From Cupriavidus consociatus (GTDB taxonomy: Bacteria; Pseudomonadota; Gammaproteobacteria; Burkholderiales; Burkholderiaceae), in contig NZ_JAGIQA010000006.1 in NCBI RefSeq assembly GCF_017814975.1, forward strand, positions 234,555 to 298,554: DNA of 64,000 bases. The letters run 5' to 3'. Of the stretch, positions 23,698-33,222 are shown one piece after another. The notes below the pieces were generated by a model, which saw nothing but the letters and a program-made list of their open reading frames with translations, did not search any database and was not told the DNA's origin. A program made the position numbers and the translations under genes. Each line of letters starts with the position of its first letter. The stretch's first letter is position 1.

Positions 23698-24620
23698 GCG
23701 CCGCGGCGGAACCTGGCCGCGCGGCTGGTACCGGCCCCCGCCAGACCGCATGGGTGGCGGCGATGCCGTGGTTGTTCGTGCTGATCTGGAGCACCGGCTT
23801 CATCGTCGCCAAGTACGGCATGCCGTATGCGGAACCGATGACATTCCTGTTCCTGCGCTTTGTCGGCGTGCTGGTGCTGATGGTGCCGTTCGTGCTGCTG
23901 GCAGGCGTGCCGTTGCCGCGCGCGGGGCGCACGACGCATACCGACTGGCGCATGGTCGGCCATCTTGCCGTGGCCGGCTTGCTGCTGCAGGCCGGCTACC
24001 TCGGCGGCGTGTGGGCGGCGATCAAGCTTGGCATGCCTGCGGGCGTGTCGGCGCTGATCGCGGGCATGCAGCCCATCCTGACCGCCCTCATCGCCGCGCG
24101 GCTGGGCGAGCGCATCAGCGGGCGCCAGTGGCTGGGCCTGCTGCTGGGTATCGCCGGCGTGGCGCTGGTGGTGGCCAACAAACTCGGCACCAGCGCGCTG
24201 ACGCCGGCAAGCCTGGCGCTGGCGGTCGGCGCTCTGCTCAGCATTACCGTCGGCACCGTCTACCAGAAGCACTTCTGCCCGGTGTTCGACCTGCGCATGG
24301 GATCCGTGATCCAGTTCGGTGCCGCCGCGCTGGCCTGCCTGCCGTTCATGTTCCTGTTCGAGACTCGCGACGTGCAGTGGACCGGCGCCATGATCGGCGC
24401 GCTGGCGTGGTCGGTGGTGGCGTTGTCGATCGGCGCCATCTCACTGCTGTTCCTGCTGATCCGCCAGGGCGCGGCAACCAAGGTGTCGAGTCTCATGTAC
24501 CTGACACCACCGACCACTGCCGTGATGGCCTGGCTGCTCTTCGGCGAACGCTTCCCGCCGCTCGCCGCCGCCGGCATGGTGCTTGCTGCGTTAGGGGTGG
24601 CACTGGTCATCCGCAGGTAG
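23694..24620 (+). CDS. EamA (DMT superfamily) transporter
   Basis: A 308-residue inner-membrane protein with about ten hydrophobic helices in two EamA repeats; the first repeat starts PWLFVLIWSTGFIVAKYGMPYAEP in two parts (residues about 23-45), and LMYLTPPTTAVMAWLLFGER marks the last repeat. Members export amino acids or other small metabolites. The start ATG shares four bases with the stop of the HDAC-like gene, which points to translational coupling and possibly a shared substrate path. Confidence 0.9.
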   Translation: MSAAAEPGRAAGTGPRQTAWVAAMPWLFVLIWSTGFIVAKYGMPYAEPMTFLFLRFVGVLVLMVPFVLLAGVPLPRAGRTTHTDWRMVGHLAVAGLLLQAGYLGGVWAAIKLGMPAGVSALIAGMQPILTALIAARLGERISGRQWLGLLLGIAGVALVVANKLGTSALTPASLALAVGALLSITVGTVYQKHFCPVFDLRMGSVIQFGAAALACLPFMFLFETRDVQWTGAMIGALAWSVVALSIGAISLLFLLIRQGAATKVSSLMYLTPPTTAVMAWLLFGERFPPLAAAGMVLAALGVALVIRR

Positions 24621-24717
24621 CGCTGGTGCGTTCGTGTCGCAGGTGCGAACGCGTCACCGGTTGCACCAGCGCACTCCGTTTCCCTTTTCCGATCTCGCCC
24701 GGTTCCTTCCTCGCCCC

Positions 24718-25164
24718 ATGAAGCCACAAGCCGATCCGCGCAGTGCCTATCCGTACTTCCAGCCGATCACGACACGTTGGATGGATAACGATGTCTATGG
24801 CCACGTTAACAACGTTGTCTACTACAGTTATTTTGACACCGTGGTGAATACCTACCTGATCCGGCAGGGAGCGCTCGATCTCGAGTCGGGCAAGACCATC
24901 GGGCTGGTGATCGAGACGCAGTGCAACTACTTCTCGTCGCTCAGCTTCCCGGAGACCGTGGTCGCAGGCTTGCGCGTCGCCAGGCTCGGCACGTCGAGCG
25001 TGCGCTATGAGGTCGGCCTGTTCAGCGGCGACAACGAGGTTGCCGCCGCGCAGGGGCATTTCATTCACGTCTATGTCGATCGCGCCACGCGCCGGCCGGT
25101 ACCGCTGCCGGCGCCGCTGCGCGAGGCGCTGCTGCCGCTGGCGGTCGCGGGCGCGCAAGGGTAA
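24718..25164 (+). CDS. Hotdog-fold acyl-CoA thioesterase (YbgC/4HBT-like)
   Basis: A 148-residue cytosolic thioesterase. The 4HBT active-site region is visible as RWMDNDVYGHVNNVVYYSYF with the catalytic Asp, followed by LVIETQCNYFSSLSFPE. The length is typical. The start is uncertain: 24718 gives the normal family N-terminus, 24634 would add 28 residues, and neither has a convincing ribosome site. The gene is followed at 25 bp by a nitroreductase. The acyl-CoA substrate is unknown. Confidence 0.85.
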   Translation: MKPQADPRSAYPYFQPITTRWMDNDVYGHVNNVVYYSYFDTVVNTYLIRQGALDLESGKTIGLVIETQCNYFSSLSFPETVVAGLRVARLGTSSVRYEVGLFSGDNEVAAAQGHFIHVYVDRATRRPVPLPAPLREALLPLAVAGAQG

Positions 25165-25189
25165 GGGCGGGGCAATGGAGGCGAACAAG

Positions 25190-25903
25190 ATGTCCCTCGA
25201 GATGCAACCGGGTTCGCAGGACGCCGTGGCGTGCGTGGATCGTGCGATCCTGACGCGGCGCTCGGTGCGGGCCTTTCTCGATACGCCCGTCCCGCGAGAG
25301 ACCGTGGAAGACATCCTGGCCGTCGCCAGCCGCGCCCCCTCCGGCACCAATACGCAGCCGTGGCGGGTCTATGTCCTGTCCGGCGAAGCGAAGGCGAAGC
25401 TGTGCGCCGATGTGCTTGCCGCTTACGACGACCCCGAGCGCGACATCAAGTACCTGGAGGAGTACCCGTACTACCCCCGCGAATGGGCCAACCCCTACCT
25501 GGCGCGGCGGCGCAAGGTAGGCTGGGACCTGTACGGCCTGCTTGAGATCAGCCGCGAGGACAAGGCGCGCATGCACGAGCAGCACGCGCGCAACTTCCGT
25601 TTCTTCGATGCGCCGGTGGGAATGATTTTCACCATCGACCGGATCATGGAGCAGGGCAGCTGGCTCGATTACGGCATGTTCCTGCAAAGCATCATGGTTG
25701 CCGCGCGGGCGCGCGGGCTGGATACCTGCCCGCAGGCGGCGTTCACGCAATTCCACAAGGTCATTGCCAGCCACTTGCTGCTGCCGCCGGAGGAAATGGT
25801 GGTGTGCGGCATGTCGCTGGGGTTTGCCGATCCGGACGCGCCGGAAAACCGCCTGGCCACCGAAAGGGAGCCGGTGAGCGGGTTTGCGCGTTTCCTCTCA
25901 TAG
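25190..25903 (+). CDS. Nitroreductase family FMN oxidoreductase
   Basis: A 237-residue flavoprotein of the nitroreductase family. Motifs are LTRRSVRAFLDTPVP with the FMN-binding Arg, SRAPSGTNTQPWRVYV and CGMSLGFADPDAPENRL near the end. It would reduce nitro or quinone compounds with NAD(P)H in the cytosol. I chose the ATG at 25190 because GGAGG lies 8 bases upstream; the earlier ATG at 25175 overlaps that ribosome site. It is downstream of and probably co-transcribed with the thioesterase. Confidence 0.9.
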   Translation: MSLEMQPGSQDAVACVDRAILTRRSVRAFLDTPVPRETVEDILAVASRAPSGTNTQPWRVYVLSGEAKAKLCADVLAAYDDPERDIKYLEEYPYYPREWANPYLARRRKVGWDLYGLLEISREDKARMHEQHARNFRFFDAPVGMIFTIDRIMEQGSWLDYGMFLQSIMVAARARGLDTCPQAAFTQFHKVIASHLLLPPEEMVVCGMSLGFADPDAPENRLATEREPVSGFARFLS

Positions 25904-26096
25904 AGAGGTTTGTATCAATGTGTAACGATTGCTGCCGATATAGAGAGCGAGTTGCCGTATTGGCCACGATTGTTACTGGGGTGAGCAAGGCGGAGCGAAT
26001 GTAGTTCGTTTGTGAACGTGACCTGTGGTCAACTTTTTCCACCATGTGGAAATGTTTGCAAATCGAACTTTAAGGAGCGTCTGTAAGTCTTTAATC

Positions 26097-26125
26097 TTGC
26101 TAACAATTTCTTAATTTCCTACACT
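26097..26125 (+). promoter_or_regulatory. pbpG promoter
   Basis: TTGCTA (26097-26102), a 17-bp spacer and TACACT (26120-26125) lie 29 bp before the pbpG start. The 250-bp gap before pbpG (25904-26154) is strikingly AT-rich for this genome and has no gene. Confidence 0.6.
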
Positions 26126-26154
26126 AGCGCCATTCCTGATGCGCTGAACGAATC

Positions 26155-27369
26155 ATGTTTCGGTCTGATTCCCTTTTTTCCAGATTCTTCGGCTCCACGC
26201 CCTTGTCCGCCGTTGCCGCCGCGGTGTTGGTGTCGGTGTCGATGGTTGCAGCCCCCGTCGCTGAAGCTGCCAGCAAAACTGCAAGCACGCAAAAAGCGTC
26301 TAAAAAGCAGGCAACAAACGCTAAAGTCACCAAGAAGTCCGCTTCCAAGGCTGTCAGTGCGAAGTCGCGCAGCGGCAAGGTTGCCAAGAGCGAGGCCGGT
26401 TCCGGCCGCAAGGTGATCGTGCTGAGAAACGGCAAGCGCCAGGTCGTGGCCGCTCACCACGCGGCGCCGGTGCGCGCCGTGTTCACGCCTGCCAAGCCGT
26501 CGCTGGGCGAGGCAATGGGTCTGCGCGACACCGAAGATGCGCTCGCACTGCGCTCCAGTGTGGCGCTGGTGATGGACCAGGGCTCCAACGAGGTGCTGTT
26601 CCAGAAGAATGCCTCCGCGGTACTGCCGATCGCCTCGATCACCAAGCTGATGACCGCGCTGGTGGTGATGGATGCGCGCCTGCCGATGGACGAAGTGCTG
26701 ACCATCACCGAGGAAGACCGCGACACCGAAAAGCACAGCAGCTCGCGCCTGCGCTTCGGTACGCAGCTGACCCGCCAGGAACTGCTGCTGCTGGCGCTGA
26801 TGTCGTCCGAGAACCGTGCCGCCTCGGCGCTGGGCCGCCACTATCCGGGCGGGCTGCCGTCTTTCGTGCAGGCAATGAACCGCAAGGCGCGCGAGCTGGG
26901 CATGAACGACAGCCACTTTGTCGACTCGAGCGGCCTGTCGAGCAGCAATGTGTCGAGCGCGATGGACCTGGTGCGCATGGTCAACGCCGCGTACCGCAAC
27001 CCGACCATCCGCGAGTTCTCGACGCAGACCGAGCATGAGGTCAACGTGCTGGGCCGCACGCAGCACTACGTCAGCACCAACCGCCTGGTGCGCGGCGGCA
27101 ACTGGGACATCGGCCTGCAGAAGACCGGCTTTATCTCCGAGGCCGGCCAGTGCCTGGTGATGCAGGCGCGCGTGCAGGGCCGCAACGTGGTGATGGTGTT
27201 CCTGGATTCGGCGGGCAAGCTGTCGCGCTTCGCCGATGCCAACCGGGTCAAGGACTGGCTGGAGCATTCGCCGTCGCACCCGCAGGGCTTTCCCTCTTCC
27301 CCTAACTTGACGCAGCGTCCGGGCGGCGCGCACGCGATCCTGGCTTCGCAGCAGGGGCGTGGTATCTGA
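26155..27369 (+). CDS. pbpG: D-alanyl-D-alanine endopeptidase (PBP7/8 type)
   Basis: A 404-residue exported S11-family peptidase that cleaves peptidoglycan cross-links in the periplasm. A signal peptide covers about residues 1-39 (APVAEAA). It is followed by a Lys/Ser/Ala-rich segment to about residue 80, absent from the E. coli enzyme, which may bind the wall or outer membrane. Active-site motifs are S161-I-T-K164, S218-E-N220 and K323-T-G325. The start at 26155 follows a plausible promoter; no good ribosome site is seen. A bidirectional terminator follows. Confidence 0.92.
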   Translation: MFRSDSLFSRFFGSTPLSAVAAAVLVSVSMVAAPVAEAASKTASTQKASKKQATNAKVTKKSASKAVSAKSRSGKVAKSEAGSGRKVIVLRNGKRQVVAAHHAAPVRAVFTPAKPSLGEAMGLRDTEDALALRSSVALVMDQGSNEVLFQKNASAVLPIASITKLMTALVVMDARLPMDEVLTITEEDRDTEKHSSSRLRFGTQLTRQELLLLALMSSENRAASALGRHYPGGLPSFVQAMNRKARELGMNDSHFVDSSGLSSSNVSSAMDLVRMVNAAYRNPTIREFSTQTEHEVNVLGRTQHYVSTNRLVRGGNWDIGLQKTGFISEAGQCLVMQARVQGRNVVMVFLDSAGKLSRFADANRVKDWLEHSPSHPQGFPSSPNLTQRPGGAHAILASQQGRGI

Positions 27370-27385
27370 TCGCTGACCTGCAACG

Positions 27386-27416
27386 AAAACGCGCCGAATC
27401 CCGGCGCGTTTTTTTA
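27386..27416. terminator. Bidirectional terminator between pbpG and the FAD oxidase
   Basis: AAAACGCGCCG and CGGCGCGTTTTTTT form a stable hairpin with A4 on one side and T7 on the other, between convergent genes. Confidence 0.9.
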
Positions 27417-27433
27417 TGCCGGCGCAATGGCGC

Positions 27434-28846
<1,413 letters not shown>

Positions 28847-28860
28847 GGTGTTCCGTGGTC

Positions 28861-29589
28861 TCAGGGCTGTGCGAGGGAAGGGCTGGCGGCGCGCGTGCGC
28901 AGCGTCAGGCCAAGACGCCACGCCGCATTCTGCAGGTGGGTGACGGCGGCGGTGCGGGCCGCTTCGGCGTCGCCGCGGCGGATCGCGTCGACGATGGCTT
29001 CATGCTCGCCTTGCACGCCTTCGGCCAGCCCGGGCTGGCGCAGCGTGTTGGCGCGCGCGCTGGCGACCGCCTGGTGCAGCTGCAGATTCAGGTACTGCAG
29101 CAACTGGCGGTAGTAAGGGTTATGCGTCGCCGCGGCGATGCCGATATGGAAGGCCGCGTCGATGTCGGCTGCCGGCTGCCCGTCGTAGAGGTGGGCGTGC
29201 AGCCGCTCCAGCAGCGCCGCCAGCCCGGCAACGTCGTCGTCGGTGCGACGCACGGCTGCCAGCGCGGCCGCGGCGCCTTCCAGGTCGATGCGAAGGTCGT
29301 ACAGGTCGGCGAGGCTGGCGGCGTCGATATCCGGCTCGCGCGGCAGCTGGAACCCCGCCGCGCCGGTGCGCGAGCGCACCGTGCAGCCAACCCCCTGGCG
29401 CGTTTCGACGAAGCCCTGCGAGCGCAGGTGTTCCGTGACTTCGCGGATCACCGCGGCGCTGACGCCGTATTGCTCCGAGAGCTGCTTGCCAGTCGGCAGC
29501 CGTGTGCCGACCGGGTACGCACCGCTTTCGATGTCGGCGCGCAACTGGCGGGTGACCAGTTCGGTGAGGGTGACGGCACGGGTTCGCAT
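28861..29589 (-). CDS. GntR-family (FadR/FCD) transcriptional regulator
   Basis: A 242-residue repressor-type protein with an N-terminal winged HTH (GTRLPTGKQLSEQYGVSAAV) and a C-terminal FCD domain (LRIDLEGAAAALAAVRR, AFHIGIAAATHNPYYRQLLQ, EHEAIVDAIRRGDAEAA). FCD regulators commonly sense organic acids such as lactate or gluconate. It leads the operon with the FAD oxidase. The start codon lies only 8 bases from the -10 box, so the mRNA would have almost no leader. The operator upstream suggests autoregulation. Confidence 0.93.
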   Translation of the reverse strand: MRTRAVTLTELVTRQLRADIESGAYPVGTRLPTGKQLSEQYGVSAAVIREVTEHLRSQGFVETRQGVGCTVRSRTGAAGFQLPREPDIDAASLADLYDLRIDLEGAAAALAAVRRTDDDVAGLAALLERLHAHLYDGQPAADIDAAFHIGIAAATHNPYYRQLLQYLNLQLHQAVASARANTLRQPGLAEGVQGEHEAIVDAIRRGDAEAARTAAVTHLQNAAWRLGLTLRTRAASPSLAQP

Positions 29590-29597
29590 GGCTGTCG

Positions 29598-29643
29598 ATT
29601 ATAATGTTTGCTGGTTATCTGAAAACTAAGGGTAAACCTTAGT
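29598..29643 (-). promoter_or_regulatory. Promoter and operator of the GntR-FAD oxidase operon
   Basis: A consensus -10 box TATAAT lies at 29598-29603 on the minus strand. ACTAAGG-N5-CCTTAGT (29625-29643) is a perfect 7-bp inverted repeat over and upstream of the -35 position, a good place for GntR repression. Transcription would begin one or two bases before the start codon. Confidence 0.7.
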
Positions 29644-29733
29644 AAGCAATTTGCCCGAGGCTGGATGCAAAAACGCGCGGGGCGCCATTGCTGGCGGCCC
29701 GCGCGTCGTGGCGCTGGGAAACGAAGCCGGCGC

Positions 29734-30519
29734 TCAGGCGGCGGCTTCCGACACGTAACCCATGCCGCGCGAGATCTGCAGCGCAGTTTCCTTCAGGTTT
29801 TGCAGCCAGCTGTCCTGCAGCCGGTCAGCCGGGGCCGACAGCGACAGGCCCGCCACCAGCCGGCGCGAGTCGTCGTAGATGCCGGCGGCAATGCAGCGCA
29901 CGCCCAGTTCCAGTTCTTCATTGTCGCGGGCGTAGCCGTTGGTGCGGACCCAGTTCAGCTCCCGCTCCAGCTTGGTCAGGTCGGTGATCGAAGTCCGGGT
30001 ATGCCCGGCCAGCCCGGTGCGGGTGGCATAGTTGCGCACGCGCGCCGACTCGTCGGCGGCCAGGAACAGCTTGCCGACCGAGGTCAGGTGCAGCGGCGCA
30101 CGGCCGCCGATGGCGCGCACCACCTGCATGCCGGAGCGCTCGCTGTAGGCGCGCTCGATATACACGATCTCGTCACCCTGGCGTACCGACAGGTTGACCG
30201 TCTGTCCGGTCACACGGTGCAGCGCGCGCATCGGGGCCAGCGCCGCATCGCGCACCGACAGGCGCGCCTTGACCAGGTTGCCCAGTTCCAGCAGGCGCAT
30301 GCCAAGGCGGTAGCTGCCCGGATCGGAACGATCGACGAAGCGGCAGGCCACCATGTCGTTAAGGATGCGGTGCGCGGTGGAGGGGTGCAGGCCAGTGGCC
30401 AGCGACAGCTCCTTGAGGCTGACCGGGTCGGCGTGCTGGGCGAGGGCGTCCAGCAGCGTCATCATGCGCTCGATGACCTGGATGGACGTCTTGCCGGGTG
30501 ACTTGTCTGCTTCGGACAT
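29734..30519 (-). CDS. IclR-family transcriptional regulator
   Basis: A 261-residue regulator with the N-terminal IclR winged HTH (VSLKELSLATGLHPSTAHRI, NDMVACRFVDR) and a C-terminal GAF-like effector domain (GGRAPLHLTSVGKLFLAADE, GVRCIAAGIYDDSRRLVAGL). It is divergent from lutA, which it probably regulates through a palindrome in between. I chose the start at 30519; another in-frame ATG at 30552 is possible, and neither has a strong ribosome site. The effector is probably an organic acid, by family and context only. Confidence 0.9.
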   Translation of the reverse strand: MSEADKSPGKTSIQVIERMMTLLDALAQHADPVSLKELSLATGLHPSTAHRILNDMVACRFVDRSDPGSYRLGMRLLELGNLVKARLSVRDAALAPMRALHRVTGQTVNLSVRQGDEIVYIERAYSERSGMQVVRAIGGRAPLHLTSVGKLFLAADESARVRNYATRTGLAGHTRTSITDLTKLERELNWVRTNGYARDNEELELGVRCIAAGIYDDSRRLVAGLSLSAPADRLQDSWLQNLKETALQISRGMGYVSEAAA

Positions 30520-30585
30520 AGCGGAAAGAAGGAAAATGTTGCTTTGCGGCATTTTTAAGTGTCTGCCTGATTCTATCTCGCATCG

Positions 30586-30607
30586 TGAAAATTTCAATAG
30601 GTGAAAT
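30586..30607. promoter_or_regulatory. Probable IclR operator between iclR and lutA
   Basis: ATTTCA-N5-TGAAAT (30591-30607) is a perfect 6-bp inverted repeat. It overlaps a second palindrome TGAAA-A-TTTCA (30586-30596). The size and shape fit IclR-family sites, and it lies 67 bp before the iclR start. The rest of the 235-bp gap shows no gene. Confidence 0.6.
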
Positions 30608-30754
30608 GACATTACGGTAAGAATCGCGCCGTGATGTCGCCGGGAAAGTGATGTGTCTTGGCCCGCATTCATCCAGGTGATGAACCGTTTGTGCGCCACG
30701 CGCGGCCCAAGGCGCGCATAATTGCGGGGTTTTGGGGTCTGGAGAAGCCAACAA

Positions 30755-31480
30755 ATGCGAGTCGGTCTGTTCGCCACCTGCCTGGTGGACCTGATGCGTC
30801 CGGAGATCGGGTTTTCGGTGCTGAAGCTGCTGGAAGCCGCCGGCTACGAGGTCCTGGTGCCCGAGGCGCAGACCTGTTGCGGCCAGCCGGCGTACAACTC
30901 GGGCGAGCGCGCCGTGTCGCGGGATCTGGCGGAGAAATTCCTGCGCGAATTCGAAATGTTCGACTACATCGTGGTCCCGTCGGGAAGCTGCGGCGGCATG
31001 ATCCGCCAGCACTACGGTGACCTGCTGCGCGATGATCCGGAACTGAACGGCCGCTATGAGCGCCTGCGCGAACGGGTGTACGAGCTGACCGATTTCCTGG
31101 TCAATGTGGCGCGTGTCGAGACGCTGCCATCCGGCTTTGCCGGCCATATCACCTATCACGATTCCTGTTCCGGCCTGCGCGAACTGGGCGTCAAGCAGCA
31201 GCCGCGCGAGCTGCTGTCGCGCCTGCCCGGCGTGCAACTGACCGAAATGAAGGACTGCGAGGCCTGCTGCGGCTTCGGCGGCACGTTCTCGGTCAAGTAC
31301 GGCAATATCTCGACCGCCATCGTCGACGAGAAGTGCGCCAACATCAAGGCCAGCGGCGCCGATGCGGTGGTGCTGGGCGATCTGGGCTGCATCCTCAATA
31401 TCGAAGGCCGGCTGCGCCGCACCGGCGACAGCCAGACCCGCGTGCTGCATATCGCCCAGGTGCTGGCCGGCGACGCCTGA
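30755..31480 (+). CDS. lutA: LutA-like (Fe-S)-binding CCG-domain protein
   Basis: A 241-residue protein with two CCG cysteine-rich repeats: CLVDLMRP with TCCGQPAYNSG, and CEACCGFGGTFSVKYG with GDLGCILNIEG. LutA/YkgE proteins form part of the LutABC complex that oxidises L-lactate to pyruvate and work with iron-sulfur clusters in the cytosol. GGAGAAG precedes the ATG at 30755. It is followed by lutB at 17 bp. Confidence 0.93.
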   Translation: MRVGLFATCLVDLMRPEIGFSVLKLLEAAGYEVLVPEAQTCCGQPAYNSGERAVSRDLAEKFLREFEMFDYIVVPSGSCGGMIRQHYGDLLRDDPELNGRYERLRERVYELTDFLVNVARVETLPSGFAGHITYHDSCSGLRELGVKQQPRELLSRLPGVQLTEMKDCEACCGFGGTFSVKYGNISTAIVDEKCANIKASGADAVVLGDLGCILNIEGRLRRTGDSQTRVLHIAQVLAGDA

Positions 31481-31497
31481 CAACGAGAGACGCCACG

Positions 31498-32910
31498 ATG
31501 CAAGTCCACAGCATGGAATTCAAGGCGCGCGCCGGCCAGAAGCTGGCCGACCAGCGCCTGCAGCAGAACCTGAAGAAGCTCTCGACCAAGTTCGTCACGG
31601 CGCGCGCCGATGCCATCCGCGATATTGACTTCGACGCCACGCGCGAGGCGCTGAAGGAGCGCCGCAACCGCGCGCTCGAAAACCTCGACGTCTGGCTGGC
31701 GGAGTTCGAGCAGAACGCCACCAGGCGCGGCGCCACGGTGCTGTTCGCCGAGACCACCGCCGACGCCGCGCGCCTGGTCGCCGAGATCGCGCAGAAGCAC
31801 GGCGTGAAGAAGGTCATCAAGAGCAAGTCGATGGTGACCGAGGAAATGCGCCTGAACCAGGTGCTGGGCGAGATGGGCGTGCAGAGCATCGAGACCGATC
31901 TCGGCGAGTACATCCTGCAGATCAACGACTCGGAGCCGCCTTCGCACATCATTGCGCCCGTGGTGCACAAGGACAAGGACGAGATCGCCGACCTGTTCGC
32001 CAGGGTCCACCACAAGCCGCGGCTGACCGACATCCCGGAGATGACCCGCGAGGCGCGCGAAGTGCTGCGCCCGGAATTCCTGTCGGCCGACATGGGCGTG
32101 ACCGGCGGCAACTTCATCATCGCCGAGACCGGCTCGGTGGCGGTGGTCACCAATGAAGGCAACGAAGGCATGTGCACGGTGATGCCGCGCGTGCACGTGG
32201 CCGTGACCGGCATCGAGAAGGTGTTGCCGACGCTGGAAGACCTGGCCACGGTCATGCGCCTGCTGCCGCGTTCGGCCACAGGCCAGGCGATCTCCAACTA
32301 TTTCTCGCTGCTGACCGGCCCGCGCGCCGAAGGCGAGCGCGACGGTCCCGAGCATATGTACTTTGTGCTCGTCGACGGCGGCCGTTCGGGCCTGATCGGC
32401 GGCGACTTCCAGGAGATGCTGCGCTGCATCCGCTGCGGCGCCTGCATGAACCATTGCCCGGTCTACCAGAAGATCGGCGGCCATGCCTATGGCTGGGTCT
32501 ATCCGGGGCCGATGGGCAGCGTGCTGACGCCCAGCTACGTTGGCCTTGCCAATGCGGTGGACCTGCCGCAGGCGGCGACCATGTGCGGCGAGTGCAATCG
32601 GGTCTGCCCGGCTTCGATCCCGCTGTCGGATCTGCTGCGCAAGCTGCGCGAGAAGCAGATGGAACGCGGTCTGCGGCCGTGGCAGGAGCGGTTTGCGCTG
32701 AAGGCCTGGGGCTACGTGGCGAAGCGGCCCGACCTGTATGCCTTTGCCACGCGCATCGGAGCCTGGCTGCTGGGCCGCATGGGCGGCGGCAACCGGCTCA
32801 TCACCAGCCTGCCGCTGGCAGGCAAGGGCTGGACCGAAACCCGCGACATGCCGGCCCCGTCGGGCCGCACGTTCCGCGAACTCTACAAGGAAAGGAGGGC
32901 GCGTTCATGA
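31498..32910 (+). CDS. lutB: LutB-like L-lactate oxidation iron-sulfur protein
   Basis: A 470-residue protein. An N-terminal LUD domain (about 60-300, including GGNFIIAETGSVAVVTNEGN) is followed by two ferredoxin-type cluster motifs, CIRCGACMNHCP and CGECNRVCP, and a helical tail. It is the central electron-transfer subunit of LutABC. The start at 31498 gives MQVHSMEFKARAG. It overlaps the next small gene by 4 bp. The usual partner lutC is not next to it. Confidence 0.94.
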   Translation: MQVHSMEFKARAGQKLADQRLQQNLKKLSTKFVTARADAIRDIDFDATREALKERRNRALENLDVWLAEFEQNATRRGATVLFAETTADAARLVAEIAQKHGVKKVIKSKSMVTEEMRLNQVLGEMGVQSIETDLGEYILQINDSEPPSHIIAPVVHKDKDEIADLFARVHHKPRLTDIPEMTREAREVLRPEFLSADMGVTGGNFIIAETGSVAVVTNEGNEGMCTVMPRVHVAVTGIEKVLPTLEDLATVMRLLPRSATGQAISNYFSLLTGPRAEGERDGPEHMYFVLVDGGRSGLIGGDFQEMLRCIRCGACMNHCPVYQKIGGHAYGWVYPGPMGSVLTPSYVGLANAVDLPQAATMCGECNRVCPASIPLSDLLRKLREKQMERGLRPWQERFALKAWGYVAKRPDLYAFATRIGAWLLGRMGGGNRLITSLPLAGKGWTETRDMPAPSGRTFRELYKERRARS

Positions 32911-33176
32911 GCGCAGCCAACACGGAAACGCTGGCGCGCATGCGCGCCACACTGGACCGGCACGTCACCGGGTCGATGCCCGCACAGGACCTCGTGCGTG
33001 CCTGGCGCGATGCCGGCAGCGGGCTGACGCTGCCGCCTGTCTATGGGCAAGCGATGGAAGAACTGCTGCGCAGGCTGGAGATGTCCGCGGTGTTTGCGCA
33101 GGACAGCTGCTCGTTCTCGAGCAGCGCGGTGACGGACCAGCTGGCGCGGTGGCTGGACAAGGCGGCGACGGCCTGA
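32907..33176 (+). CDS. Small protein of unknown function in the lutAB operon
   Basis: An 89-residue, mostly helical protein of unknown family. Its ATG overlaps the lutB stop (ATGA) and AAAGGAGGG lies upstream, so it is translated and coupled to lutB. There are no membrane segments; one Cys is followed by a Ser cluster (DSCSFSSSAV). It takes the place where lutC would be expected but lacks a LUD domain and is less than half the size. It might be an accessory or structural subunit of the Lut complex; this is inference from position. Confidence 0.8.
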   Translation: MSAANTETLARMRATLDRHVTGSMPAQDLVRAWRDAGSGLTLPPVYGQAMEELLRRLEMSAVFAQDSCSFSSSAVTDQLARWLDKAATA

Positions 33177-33222
33177 GGACTTAACGCTTCGCCGCGGCCG
33201 CTACCGCAGTCGCTAATGCGGC

